From Hyphomicrobiales bacterium (lineage in GTDB: Bacteria > Pseudomonadota > Alphaproteobacteria > Rhizobiales > Rhizobiaceae): 64,000 nucleotides of DNA. Location of the stretch: positions 166,794 to 230,793 of the forward strand of contig UBWZ01000010.1 in the NCBI GenBank assembly GCA_900469345.1, in the 5' to 3' direction. The notes beneath the pieces were generated by a model. That model searched no databases and was not told the origin of the DNA. It saw only the letters and a list, made by a program, of their open reading frames with translations. The position numbers and the translations under genes were made by a program. Shown in pieces: positions 36,160-46,700 of the stretch. The first letter of the stretch is position 1. Each line of letters begins with the position of its first letter.

Positions 36160-39100
36160 TGCGCTTCGACCGCCTGGATATCCTGCGCTACGGCGCACTG
36201 ACGGACCGGCACCTGACCTTCCGCCGGGACGCCAGGCTGCACGTCGTCTACGGACCGAACGAAGCCGGCAAGTCGTCGGCTCTGTCGGCGATTTCCGACC
36301 TGCTGTTCGGTTTCCCCGACCGTGCCTCCTACAGCTTCCTCCACGACCCGGCGACGCTGCGCGTCGGCGCGGTACTTCGCGACCGTGTCGGCAAGACGCT
36401 CGCTTTTCGCAGGCGGCGCGGACGCAAGAGCACGCTGCTGTCGGCCGAAGAGAGTGAGACGGCGCTGCCCGAGGATGCTCTGGTACCTTTTCTCGGCACC
36501 CTCAGCCGCGACGTCTTCGAGCGCGCCTTCGGTCTTGATTCGGTGTCACTTCGGGCAGGCGGTGACGCCATGCTCAGAAGCGGCGGCGAGATCGGTAGCC
36601 TCCTGTTTTCGGCGGCGTCAGGACTGACAGGGCTTAGTGATCTCCGAAAGGGGATCGACGCCGAGGCCGACGGCATCTTTGCGCAGCGGCGATCAAAGGA
36701 CAGGTCCTTCTACCAGGTGCTCGACGCCCATGACGAAGCCCGCCGGGCCGAGCGTGACAACGAACTCAAGGCGGGCGACTGGAAGAAGCTGATTTCCGGA
36801 CAGGCCGAGATCGAGCGCGACCTTGCGAGCGTCCATGCGGCCCGCCAGGAAACCAAGCACCGGCTCGACCATCTGCGCCAGCTGAGCCGTATCGAGCCGG
36901 TACTGCGCGAGATCGACCGCGAACGACAGCAGCTCCAGCGTTTCGAAGAGCTGGCCGATCTGCCGGCCGCCTTCGAGGTGCAGCTCGGCGAGGTCATCGA
37001 GGCGCAGCGTCGCAGCCGCCAGGCCCGCGAAGCGAGCGAGACCGAGGCGGCCCATATCGCCGACGAGATCGCGGCCGTCGAGGTCAACGAACCGCTTCTG
37101 GCGATCGCACCGCGGGCGCTTGCAGCCTATGCCCAGAAGGGCGCCTATCTGCGCGCCAAGGAAGACCTCTCGCGCGTCCGCCAGGAAGTCGATGGGTTTG
37201 ATCTGAAGCTCACGCAGGCCGCCAAGCGACTGGGAATGGGCTCCCCCCAAGATCTGGAGCGCGGGCAGCCCGCCGACAGCGACCTCGTCCGGTTGCGCAT
37301 GCTGGTGGATGACGGCAGCGCCATCGACCAGGATCTCGCAAAACTGCGCCAGCAGATCGATGAGGCGCGCAGCGTGCTGCAGCGCTTGTCCGGGGAGGGG
37401 CCGTCGACCCGGCTGGTGGACCCTCGCCCCTGGACCGAACATCTCGCCGCCCTGCGGCCCGATCTGGCGGAAATGGCAAAGGCCGAAGCCCTGGAGGTGC
37501 GCGTCGCTAGGGCCGAGAGCGACCTGCAGGCGGCGGCCAGGCGGCTCGATCCGCCGGTCACCGATCTGGAGCGGCTTCTGGCGGCGCCTCTTCCGGACGT
37601 AACGACGCTGACGCTGCATCGGCGCAGCATCGAGGCCGCGAAAGCCAGGCATGCCGAAGCCGCGCAGGCCCTCAAGGCGCTTGTCGCAGAAACGCGAGCG
37701 GTCGACGCCGAGCTTGCGGCCCTTGAAAGGCAGGGGCGGATCGCGTCGTCCGATGAGATCGCGGCGGCGCGCGCGCGCCGCGACACGCTGCTCGACGGCT
37801 TTGCCGATCGTCCGGGCCCGGATCTTGTCGCAGAACTGAAGGTCGCCGTGGTCGAGGCAGATGATTTGGCTGACGCGGCGCTGGCGGATGCCGAACGAGT
37901 TAGCCGGCATGCGCAGCTCGGGCTTCGCCGGCGTGACCTGCAGGAAAACATTGGAGACGCGGAGACGACCGAGCGGGAAAGCGCCATCGCCGCGTCCGAT
38001 GCCGTCACGGAGTTCGAGGATCTCTTTCACGCGGCGCCGGTGGTGGCGTCCGGTCCCGAGCGGATGATCGAGTGGCGCCGTGCCGTCGACGAAGTCTCGC
38101 GGTTGTCCCAGCTCATGCATGTCGCAACCGACGAGCTCTCAGTCCTGAGGCTGAAGGAACAAGCCCTGATGCCGGCCTTGCAGCAGCTCGCCGATGCGAT
38201 CGGTTTCCCGGCGGGCGGGCTTCCCGTGCCGGCCCTTGCGCGAGGTGTTGAGCGCCGGATCGACGAACTGGCGGATCAGTGGAGCCAGACGCGATCTCTG
38301 GAAGGCAAGCGGCAGGCCGCTCAGGATGCGCTGGAACGTCTCGAGGCGCAGGAGGCTGAGCTTGCCCGCCGAGCGGATGCCTGGCGGACGGCGTTCGCCG
38401 GCGCGGTCGCCCCGCTTGGCCTCGGCGACGACGCGAGCATCGCCATGGCTGTCGCTGCACTGGATGTCTGGCGCACCGTACCCGACCTGTTCGCCGAGCG
38501 TGAAAATCGCCATCGAAGAGTCCGCGGCATGGTGCGCGACATGGGGGATTTCGAACAGGAGATCCGCGAGCTCTGCAGCGCGGTCGCGTTGGACCTTGCT
38601 GGTCTCCCTGTCGATGTGGCGGCCGATATGCTCCACACACGAGCATCCGAGGCAAGAACCGCATTCAACCAGAGAGCAACGCTGACCACGGCGCAGGAGC
38701 GCCTACGTCTCGCTTTGCAGCGGCATATGCAGGAAGAGGAAGGCTACACCCGCGAGCTTCTGGCACTGGCGCAGCGCGCCGGCCGTCCGGCGGAGAACGT
38801 AGAAACCCTGCTTGCGGACCTGCGGGAACGCTCCCGTCTGGAAGCCGGCCTCGCAAAATGCCGCAGCCGGTTCGACGAGCAGGCACAGGGGCGCAGCGAG
38901 GACGACGCACGCCAGCTCTTGTCCGGGTTCGATGCCGTGGAGGCCGAGCTCGAGCTGGAAAGGCTGGACGGCGAAGATCACCGTCAGGTCGAGCGCCTGA
39001 AGGCGATCGGCATCGCCCAGGCCGACAATGACCGGCGCCGGCGGGAGCTCGAGGCCGGCATCGGCGCCGAGCGCGCCGTCTATCAGCGGCTGGCCGCGGA

Positions 39101-39611
39101 AGAAGACGCCAGGCAACTGGCCCGTCGGTGGGTGGTCTTGAAGCTTGCCGGCGCGCTTCTGAATACGTCCATGGAAGCCTATCGCGAACGCCAGGCCGAC
39201 CCAGTCATGCAGCGTGCAGGGCGGATCTTCGCCGACCTGACCGGCGGCCGGTTTTCCCGGCTGATGCAGGTTTATGACGAGAAGGATGAGCTAAGGCTTG
39301 CGGTGGAACGGAAAAGCGGCGAGCAGGTCGCCCTGGCGGGGCTGAGCGAAGGCACGGGCGACCAGCTCTATCTGGCGCTGCGGCTTGCATTCCTTGAGGA
39401 CTACTGCAGCCGTAACGAACCGGCGCCGTTGGTCCTCGACGACATCTTCCAGACCTTCGACGACGAACGCACGGCTGCCGGCATCCGGGTTCTCGCCGAT
39501 GCCGGCACCAAGTTCCAGACGATCCTCTTTACCCACCAGATGAGTCTGGTTCAGGCCGCAAAGACGGAACTGGGGGATGATCTGGACCTGGTAGTGTTGG
39601 ATCGGGCGTAA
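36159..39611 (+). CDS. YhaN-like AAA ATPase (SbcC/Rad50 family)
   Basis: 1150 residues. Walker A YGPNEAGKSSALSA near residue 30; two long coiled-coil arms rich in Glu, Arg and Ala in the middle; then the C-terminal half of the ATPase: LSEGTGDQLYLALRLAFLED (signature) and PLVLDDIFQTFDDERTAAG (Walker B, D-loop), TILFTHQ (switch His). This is the SMC-like arrangement of YhaN, partner of YhaO. It differs from true SbcC in the SEGTGDQ signature. Translationally coupled to YhaO. Its last 83 bases overlap a convergent gene. Confidence 0.9.
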   Translation: MRFDRLDILRYGALTDRHLTFRRDARLHVVYGPNEAGKSSALSAISDLLFGFPDRASYSFLHDPATLRVGAVLRDRVGKTLAFRRRRGRKSTLLSAEESETALPEDALVPFLGTLSRDVFERAFGLDSVSLRAGGDAMLRSGGEIGSLLFSAASGLTGLSDLRKGIDAEADGIFAQRRSKDRSFYQVLDAHDEARRAERDNELKAGDWKKLISGQAEIERDLASVHAARQETKHRLDHLRQLSRIEPVLREIDRERQQLQRFEELADLPAAFEVQLGEVIEAQRRSRQAREASETEAAHIADEIAAVEVNEPLLAIAPRALAAYAQKGAYLRAKEDLSRVRQEVDGFDLKLTQAAKRLGMGSPQDLERGQPADSDLVRLRMLVDDGSAIDQDLAKLRQQIDEARSVLQRLSGEGPSTRLVDPRPWTEHLAALRPDLAEMAKAEALEVRVARAESDLQAAARRLDPPVTDLERLLAAPLPDVTTLTLHRRSIEAAKARHAEAAQALKALVAETRAVDAELAALERQGRIASSDEIAAARARRDTLLDGFADRPGPDLVAELKVAVVEADDLADAALADAERVSRHAQLGLRRRDLQENIGDAETTERESAIAASDAVTEFEDLFHAAPVVASGPERMIEWRRAVDEVSRLSQLMHVATDELSVLRLKEQALMPALQQLADAIGFPAGGLPVPALARGVERRIDELADQWSQTRSLEGKRQAAQDALERLEAQEAELARRADAWRTAFAGAVAPLGLGDDASIAMAVAALDVWRTVPDLFAERENRHRRVRGMVRDMGDFEQEIRELCSAVALDLAGLPVDVAADMLHTRASEARTAFNQRATLTTAQERLRLALQRHMQEEEGYTRELLALAQRAGRPAENVETLLADLRERSRLEAGLAKCRSRFDEQAQGRSEDDARQLLSGFDAVEAELELERLDGEDHRQVERLKAIGIAQADNDRRRRELEAGIGAERAVYQRLAAEEDARQLARRWVVLKLAGALLNTSMEAYRERQADPVMQRAGRIFADLTGGRFSRLMQVYDEKDELRLAVERKSGEQVALAGLSEGTGDQLYLALRLAFLEDYCSRNEPAPLVLDDIFQTFDDERTAAGIRVLADAGTKFQTILFTHQMSLVQAAKTELGDDLDLVVLDRA

Positions 39612-40533
39612 CGCTGGCTTCGGTTCGGATCCGCGACCGGACGTCGAGGCAGGCTATGGTCAGCGCATAGGTAATCGCCCTCGCTTTTGCGGGAGGAAGC
39701 GTCGTTTCGCAGCTGACCGACTGCGTGCGGGGCAGGAGCAGCAGGTTGAAGCGCCGCCCGTCCAGGTACTCGCGGGTGAGGCTTGCCTTGTAGTTCTCAA
39801 GCAGCGACGAGAACTTTTCCTGCGTCCCGAGCTTTTCGGCGATGTAGGCGCGGCTCTGGGGTGTCAGGGAGAGGTCGAAATGGTCGATCGACGCCATGGC
39901 TGCCTCGATCACCGCCGTGGACTGGCTGGCGTCCGTGAAGCTGAGCTTTAGCCGGAACGTTCGAATGGTGTCGGCTTCGCTCCCCTTCGACTGGAGGAAC
40001 AGGGAGGCGCGGTCGGAACCGGTGCCGAACTCCTCGAACGCCAGACACTCCCAGTCGCGGCCGTTCGGCGTGTAGGTGAGTTCCGTGGTGGCCGGCGTCC
40101 GAAGCGCCTCGCAGCGCTCCTCCGCATCGGCGGTCGGAGCTGCCTCGAAACGACCCACGGGCTGCACGCCCGGCAGAAGCAGCCGCACCGGGTAACGGCC
40201 GCTCGGCGACAGGCGTTTCAGCCGGTCGATGCGAAGCTTCGGTGTTTCGGGCGGTGGCAGAAGGTAATGTTCCAGGCCGTACTGTCGCACCAGCCGCTTG
40301 TAGTTGCGGCCGTTGTTGACAAAAAGAACAGTGGACAGAAGCGCCGACAATACAACGAGTAAGAAAAGGCTGAATACCAGCAGATTTTTTCTGCGCACAC
40401 GTCTGCGGTCGGCTGGCGTCGCTGCCCCGGCGTCGTCTGCTGGCCGTGTTTCATCCATTTTTGAAAGGAATGCCTTGGCAATTAGGGGTTCCGGCATATC
40501 ATATCGCGCGAAACCTTCAAGCGTCTGAAGCAT
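39529..40533 (-). CDS. DUF6030-like single-pass membrane protein
   Basis: About 334 residues. After a cytoplasmic start, one helix at about 50-72 (LLVFSLFLLVVLSALLSTVL) leaves a ~240-residue periplasmic domain with Cys pairs (RCEALR, WECLAF, VSCETT, IACLD). I associate this with the Rhizobiaceae DUF6030 group, of unknown function. Met codons at residues 13 and 26 are alternative starts. It is transcribed toward YhaN and overlaps its end by 83 bases, more than usual. Confidence 0.6.
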   Translation of the reverse strand: MLQTLEGFARYDMPEPLIAKAFLSKMDETRPADDAGAATPADRRRVRRKNLLVFSLFLLVVLSALLSTVLFVNNGRNYKRLVRQYGLEHYLLPPPETPKLRIDRLKRLSPSGRYPVRLLLPGVQPVGRFEAAPTADAEERCEALRTPATTELTYTPNGRDWECLAFEEFGTGSDRASLFLQSKGSEADTIRTFRLKLSFTDASQSTAVIEAAMASIDHFDLSLTPQSRAYIAEKLGTQEKFSSLLENYKASLTREYLDGRRFNLLLLPRTQSVSCETTLPPAKARAITYALTIACLDVRSRIRTEASVTPDPTLPGPDHPPVPSLRPEPDSSGG

Positions 40534-40579
40534 TTGTAAAACACTGCCCGTCGTCGGTCCCCACTAGGGATAGCGGTCC

Positions 40580-40710
40580 GGTGGCGTCCACACGCCACCG
40601 CTTGGCGCTTGTGGGCAACTGATAGCGCTGTTGATCCGGGACTGCGTATCATGATAACCCGTGAAAGCTGTGCTGCTAAGGTTGCTGGCGATGGGTGGTG
40701 TGTTCACCAC
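40580..40710 (+). promoter_or_regulatory. Upstream region of rkpA with two hairpins
   Basis: GGTGGCGT (40580-40587) and ACGCCACC (40592-40599) pair around CCAC. GTGGTG (40695-40700) and CACCAC (40705-40710) pair around TGTT. Neither has a T run, and the second lies 28 bases before the rkpA start. They may regulate the long rkpAGH message. Confidence 0.4.
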
Positions 40711-40737
40711 GGGTTCCAGGGCAAATACTGAGAGACC

Positions 40738-43700
40738 ATGACGATCGAGATAATCGGCAGAGCCTGCGTTGCGCCAGGCGCGAATTCTATCGAGGAACTG
40801 CAAACGGTTCTGAGCAAGGGGCAGTGCACCGTGACGCAGGTCCCGCATGAGCGGTGGGACCCCGCACGATTCTGGCACCCCGTGCCTGGAACGCCTGGCA
40901 AAACCTACTCGTTCGCAGCCGGCATTGTCGATTCGATCTACGACTTCGACCCTGCTGCTTTCGGGCTGTCGCAGCGCGAGGCGATGCAGATGGATCCGCA
41001 GCAGCGCCTGCTGTTGACGCTTGTCTGGCGCGCTCTCGAGGATGCGGGCCTGCCGGTAAGTTCGCTCGCCAAGGAAAAGGTCGGCGTCTACGTCGGCGCG
41101 TCGAGCCTGGACAGCGGTAACCTCTCTGTCGAGGATCCCGCCTCCGGAAGCCCTTACTTCATGACCGGCAACACGCTGTCGATCGTGTCGAACCGTATTT
41201 CGCACGTCTTCGGTCTCAACGGCCCGAGCATGACCATCGACACGGCCTGTTCGTCGTCGCTGGTGGCTCTCGATCAGGCGGTGAGGGGGCTGGAGCGCGG
41301 CGACATCGATACCGCGATCGTAGGCGGGGTGAACCTCCTCGTGCATCCCCTGTCCTTCGTGGGCTTTGCCCAGGCGCGCATGCTGTCGCCGGAAGGTCTT
41401 TGCCGCGCCTACGACACCAACGGCCACGGCTATGTCCGCGCCGAAGGTGGGGCCGCCATCATTCTGCGCCGCAGCGACCGCGCCCGCCAGGAAGGCGACC
41501 GCAGCTACGCACGCATCCACGCGACGGGCGTCAACTCGTCCGGCCGGACCAACGGCATCAGCCTGCCGTCACGCGAGGCGCAGGCCGAACTTCTGCGCTC
41601 GATCTATCTGGGCAATTCGATCGACGTCAATCGCGTCGCCTTCATCGAAGGGCATGGCACCGGTACCCGTGTCGGCGACCCCGCCGAAGTCTGGGCGATC
41701 GGCAGCATCATCGGCCGCAACCGCCGTGCGCCCCTGCCGATCGGCTCGATCAAGTCGAATATCGGCCACACGGAGCCGGTCTCTGGTCTGTTCGGCCTTT
41801 TGAAGGCGATGATCGCTCTGGAAGAGAACTACCTGCCGCCGACGCTCCATATCGAAAAGACCAACGAAGACATCGATTTCACCGGCCTCAACGTCCGCGT
41901 CAACACGGCCGCCATCAAGCTCTTGCCGGGCAAGGAGCCGCGCCTGGCCGGCGTCAACTCGTTCGGCTTCGGCGGCACCAACGCCCACGTCGTCATCGGC
42001 GATCCGGAGCCGGCCGTGCAGACGGAAGCTCTGGCAAAGGGCGAGGGCGGTCTGTTCCTGGCCAGCGCCCATACGGCGACCGCGCTGCGCAGCCTGCTCG
42101 TCGAATACAAGAGCCTGCTCGAGCGGACCGAGGCCGACAAGGCCCGTCAGTTGATCGCCGCCACGACAAGCAACCGGGATCCGATGCGCTATCGCTTTGC
42201 GGTCGATGCCAAGGATCCGCAGTCCGTTCTGACCGCTGTCGACGCCTATCTGTCCGCCGGCTCCTCGCAAGGGGAAGCGGGCGAGGCGCCCTCGCAGGCG
42301 GGTAAGATCGCCTTCGTGTTTTCGGGCAACGGCGCGCAATGGGCCGGCATGGCTGTCGACGCCTATCGCGAAAGCCGTCATTTCCGCCAGTGTTTCCAGT
42401 CGTTCAGCGCGCTCTTCGAATACCACCTCGGGGAAAAGCTGACCGATCTCCTGACGGCCACCGACCTGTCGCTGCGGCTTGCCGATACCAAGATCGCCCA
42501 GCCGCTGCTGTTCGCCATCCAGGCGGCGCTGTCGGATTGCCTGTCTGCCCGCGGCATCCGCCCTGACGTCGTCTTCGGACACTCCGTCGGCGAACTCGCC
42601 GCCGCTTATGCGGCAAAGACCCTGACGGCCGCAGAAGCGGTCGCCATCGTTGCCAAGCGCTCGAAATCCCAGGACCTGATCGCAGGCAAGGGAAAGATGG
42701 CCGCGGTCGTGCTTAGCGAAGATGCGGCCATGGCGTTCGCAAAGGCGCATGGCCTGGACGAAATCGGCGTTGCGGCGATCAATGCCCCAAGCTCGGTCAC
42801 CATTTCGGGACCCGTCGAGCAGATCCAGGCGTTCAAGGATGCGGCCCGCAAGTCGCAGATCGTCGCCCATATCCTCGACATCAACTATCCCTTCCATCAC
42901 CCGATCATCGACAGCGCGCGCGATTCCTTCCTGAGCGACCTGCCGACGATCGAGCCGAAGAGTGGCGCCTGCACGTTCGTGTCCACCGTCACCGGCGACG
43001 TCTATGACGGCCAGGGTTTGGATTCCGACTATTGGTGGCGCAATGTCCGCGACCCGGTCCTGTTCAAGTCCGCGGCTGCCAAAGCGGTCGAGCTCGGCTG
43101 CAATCTCTTCATCGAGATTTCGCCGCGTCCGATTTTGTCGAACTACGTCACGGAAGTCGCCAAGAGCATGTCCCAGCCGGCTGTCGTCATCGGCACGCTG
43201 CAGCGGGAAGCCGTCGGTGGCAGCTATGACCCTGTCGCGCGATCCTTCGCGCGCGCCGTCGCCTCCGGTGCCGCCCCAGCCTCCGCCCGCCAGAGCGTAC
43301 GGCGCAATGCGGCGATCCAGCTTCCAGCCCTTCCGCTCGAGCCGGTCAGCCTGAAGATGCCGGGCACGTCGGACGAGGTCGACATTTTCGGCCGCGACCG
43401 CAAGAACCCGTATACGCTTCTCGGCTGGCGCAGCGACCCCAAGGCGACGCACTGGAAGAACCACGTCGACGCCATGCTTTTCCCCGATCTCGCGGAACAC
43501 GTAGTCGACGGCCGGGCGATCCTGCCTGGCAGCGGCTTCGTCGAAATCGCCCTGACGGCTGCCCAGGCGCATCTGGAGACCGACGAAGTCGAACTCTCCA
43601 ACATGGAGATCGTCCGCCCGCTCGAGCTGCGCGAAGACCGTATGCTGGAACTTTCCACCGTGTTGTCGGCAGAGACCGGCGATATCGAGATCCGGTCGCG

Positions 43701-46700
43701 AGAGCGCCTCAGCAATGACGACTGGACGGTGCACGCGATTGCCCGTTGTCGCAAGTCGATCGACGAGGACGGTTCCCGGCAGGTCTGGCGTGCCGCAGAA
43801 GGCGGCGGCGAAACCATGGATGCCGCCCAGGTATACGAGACAGCCGAGCGCTTCGGCCTGCAATACGGCCCTCGCTTCAGGCTTCTGACCAAGGCCGTGT
43901 CATTCGGTCACAATGCCGTCCAGGTCGAGCTGAAACCCGCCCAGGCACCGGTCCACCCCTATGTCCGGTTCAACTTCAACCCGTTCTCGGTCGACGCCGT
44001 CTTCCACGGTCTTGTCGCGCTGTTCGACAAGCTGTCCGGCAACGAGGCCGGATCACCCTACATTCCGGTCCGTTTCGGCTCCGTCCGCGTGTCGGGCCGC
44101 GGTGCTGCGATTTCCAAGGCCGTGATCGAGATCGAGCGCTTCAGCGGCTTTTCGATCAAGGTCAACTTCCGCATGTTTGATGCGGATGGCCACCAGGTTG
44201 CGAGCTTTAACGATTGTCGTTTCCGCCGCACATCGCTGCGCCGTCACCACGGCCTCGACGCTCTTGCATTCCACTTTGATACCGTTCCTGCCTTCCTGCA
44301 GCACGCCGGACGCCGGCCAGTCGCGATCGACACCGGCATTCTGGCGGCGAGTGACCGCGAAACGGGTTCGGACACCGCCTCGCTGATGATCGATGCGGCC
44401 GTCTACCGCGCCGCTCATGAAATTGGTCTGGCGCTGGCCAATCAGGACGGCCAGGTGACGCCGCAGAGTTTCGTTGGAGACAAGGGTTTCCGTTCCTTCC
44501 TCGCGAGCTGCCTGTTCATCCTCGAGGATGCTGGCATTGCCATGCCTGACAACGACGGGTGGCGCCTGCCGCTCGAATTCAGCTTCCCGCCGGTGGCCCA
44601 GCTGGTAGCCGAAATCTACAAGGAGGATTCCGGCCGCGTTGCCGAAGCCGTGCTGGTCAACAATGCCCACCGCGATGCGCTGGAGCAGCTCTCCCGGGTC
44701 TCGCTTCATCCCGACGCCCAGGTCGAAGCGATCCGCAACAGCAGCGAAGCGACCATCGACCACGTCCTCACCCATGCACCGCTCGCACAACGAAAGGCTG
44801 TCTTCGTTCATGATGCGGTCGCCGAGATCTGCGCTGCCAACCCGGCTCGCGTGCGACTGATCCTGGAAGCCGGGGCGACCTCCGTCTCGGTCAGCAACCG
44901 TCTTGCCTCGCTCGCTGCTGATCAGCGTGCCATGCTGGTAATCGTCGAGCCGCGCGAGAATCTGCGCCGCACGCTCGAACTGGCATTCGAGCAGCATACC
45001 CATGTCACCGTCATCGAGCCGGCCAAGCTGAGTTCGCTGTCCTCGGTTGACCTGGTGGTGATGGCAGGCCTTGCAAGCCAGCAGCTGCTGACATCCGGCG
45101 AGCAGTTCCGCTCCGCCATGCGCGCTTTCGCAAGGGCGGGTACGTCGCTGGTGTTTGCCGACCGTGCGCCGTCCGCCTTCAGCGATTTTGTCTTCGGTCT
45201 CTCCGAGGAATGGTTTGCAGCAAGCCAGTCAGCAGAATTCCCGGTCGGCCAGCTCGGCACGCCGCAGCAGGTGGCAGACCTGTTGCGCGACCTCGGCTTT
45301 GCCGATCCCCGTGTCGAGGAAAAGGATTTCGCGGAAGGCCGTCTGGTTGTTGCAGCGGCGCGGGCTGAGGCGCAACCGCTGGAAGCGTCGGCAACGCCAT
45401 CACGCAATCTCCTGGTTCTGGCTGAGCAGCCAGTCTCCGTCCCAGCAGGCGACGACGTTGTGGCACTGCCGCTCGAAAGCGGTGACGAGGAAATTTCGGC
45501 GGCCATCGCAGGCCTTGCGGATGGTCCGGCAAGGATCCTCTACGTGGCGGAACGGATCGGCCAGCGAGACTCGTCCGAGCTGTCGCAACTGCGGCTTCAG
45601 CGCTTTAAACTCCTGGCGGAAACGCTGTCGCGGCGGCCGGCTTTGGCCGATCGCGGCCGCTCCCGGATCCTGATCATTGCTCCGGGCGGTTCGCCGCTTT
45701 GCGGTGAGGCGGCCGACCCGGCCAATGCGGGTCTCTGGACCTTCACCCGTGTCTTGCAGAACGAATACGACAGCATCGACATCCACCTGCTCGATGCCGA
45801 ACCGACAACGGACGGCATCCGTGGTCTGGCTGAGGCTATCCTCGACAACCAGGATGCCAACCGCGAATGGCTGATGCGCGACGGCGCGTTGTGCGAGCTT
45901 CGCGCGGCCTCCGGTCCGTTCTCGTCCCGGGCAACGGAAACCGAGACCTACGACGCCGCCACCATCCGCCAGCTGGCGACGGGGCGTGTCGACAGCATCA
46001 TCTGGCAACGCTGCGACCGTCCCGTTGCTCTGGACGGCGAGGTTGTCATTGCGGTCGAGGCAGCCGGCCTGAACTTCCGCGACGTCATGTGGGCGATGGG
46101 CCTGCTGCCGGAAGAGGCGCTGGAAGACGGTTTTGCGGGCGCCACGATCGGCATGGAACTCGCCGGCACCGTGGTGCAGGTGGGAGCGGGCGTCACCGAT
46201 CTGGCGCCGGGTGATCGGGTCATGGGTATTGGGCCGGCCGCCTTCTCGACCCACGTCCGGGTTCGCCGTGACGGTGTAACGAAATTCCCCGAATCGCTCG
46301 ACTTTGCCGGGGCTTCGACCGTTCCGGTCGCGTTCCTTACCGCCTATTACGCCATGGTCCATTTAGGCCATGTCGAGCCTGGGGAAACGATTCTCATTCA
46401 CGGTGCCGCCGGCGGCGTCGGTCTTGCCGCGCTGCAGATTGCCAAGCTCAAGGGTGCCGTTGTCATTGCGACCGCCGGCACGGTCGAGAAGCGCCGCTTT
46501 CTCGAAGCCATGGGCGCCGACCACGTGTTCGATTCTCGGTCTCTCGATTTCGTCACCCGGGTCCGGGGCGTCACCGGTGGGGAAGGGGTCGACCTCGTTC
46601 TTAACTCGCTCTTCTCGGAAGCCATGGAGCGCAGCCTCGAGCTGGTGAAGCCGTTCGGCCGCTTCCTCGAGCTCGGAAAGCGCGACTACTACTCCGACCG

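Noticed and set aside
41569..43863. 764-residue open frame opposite rkpA
   Set aside because: Antisense shadow of the ketosynthase/acyltransferase region; no known motif.
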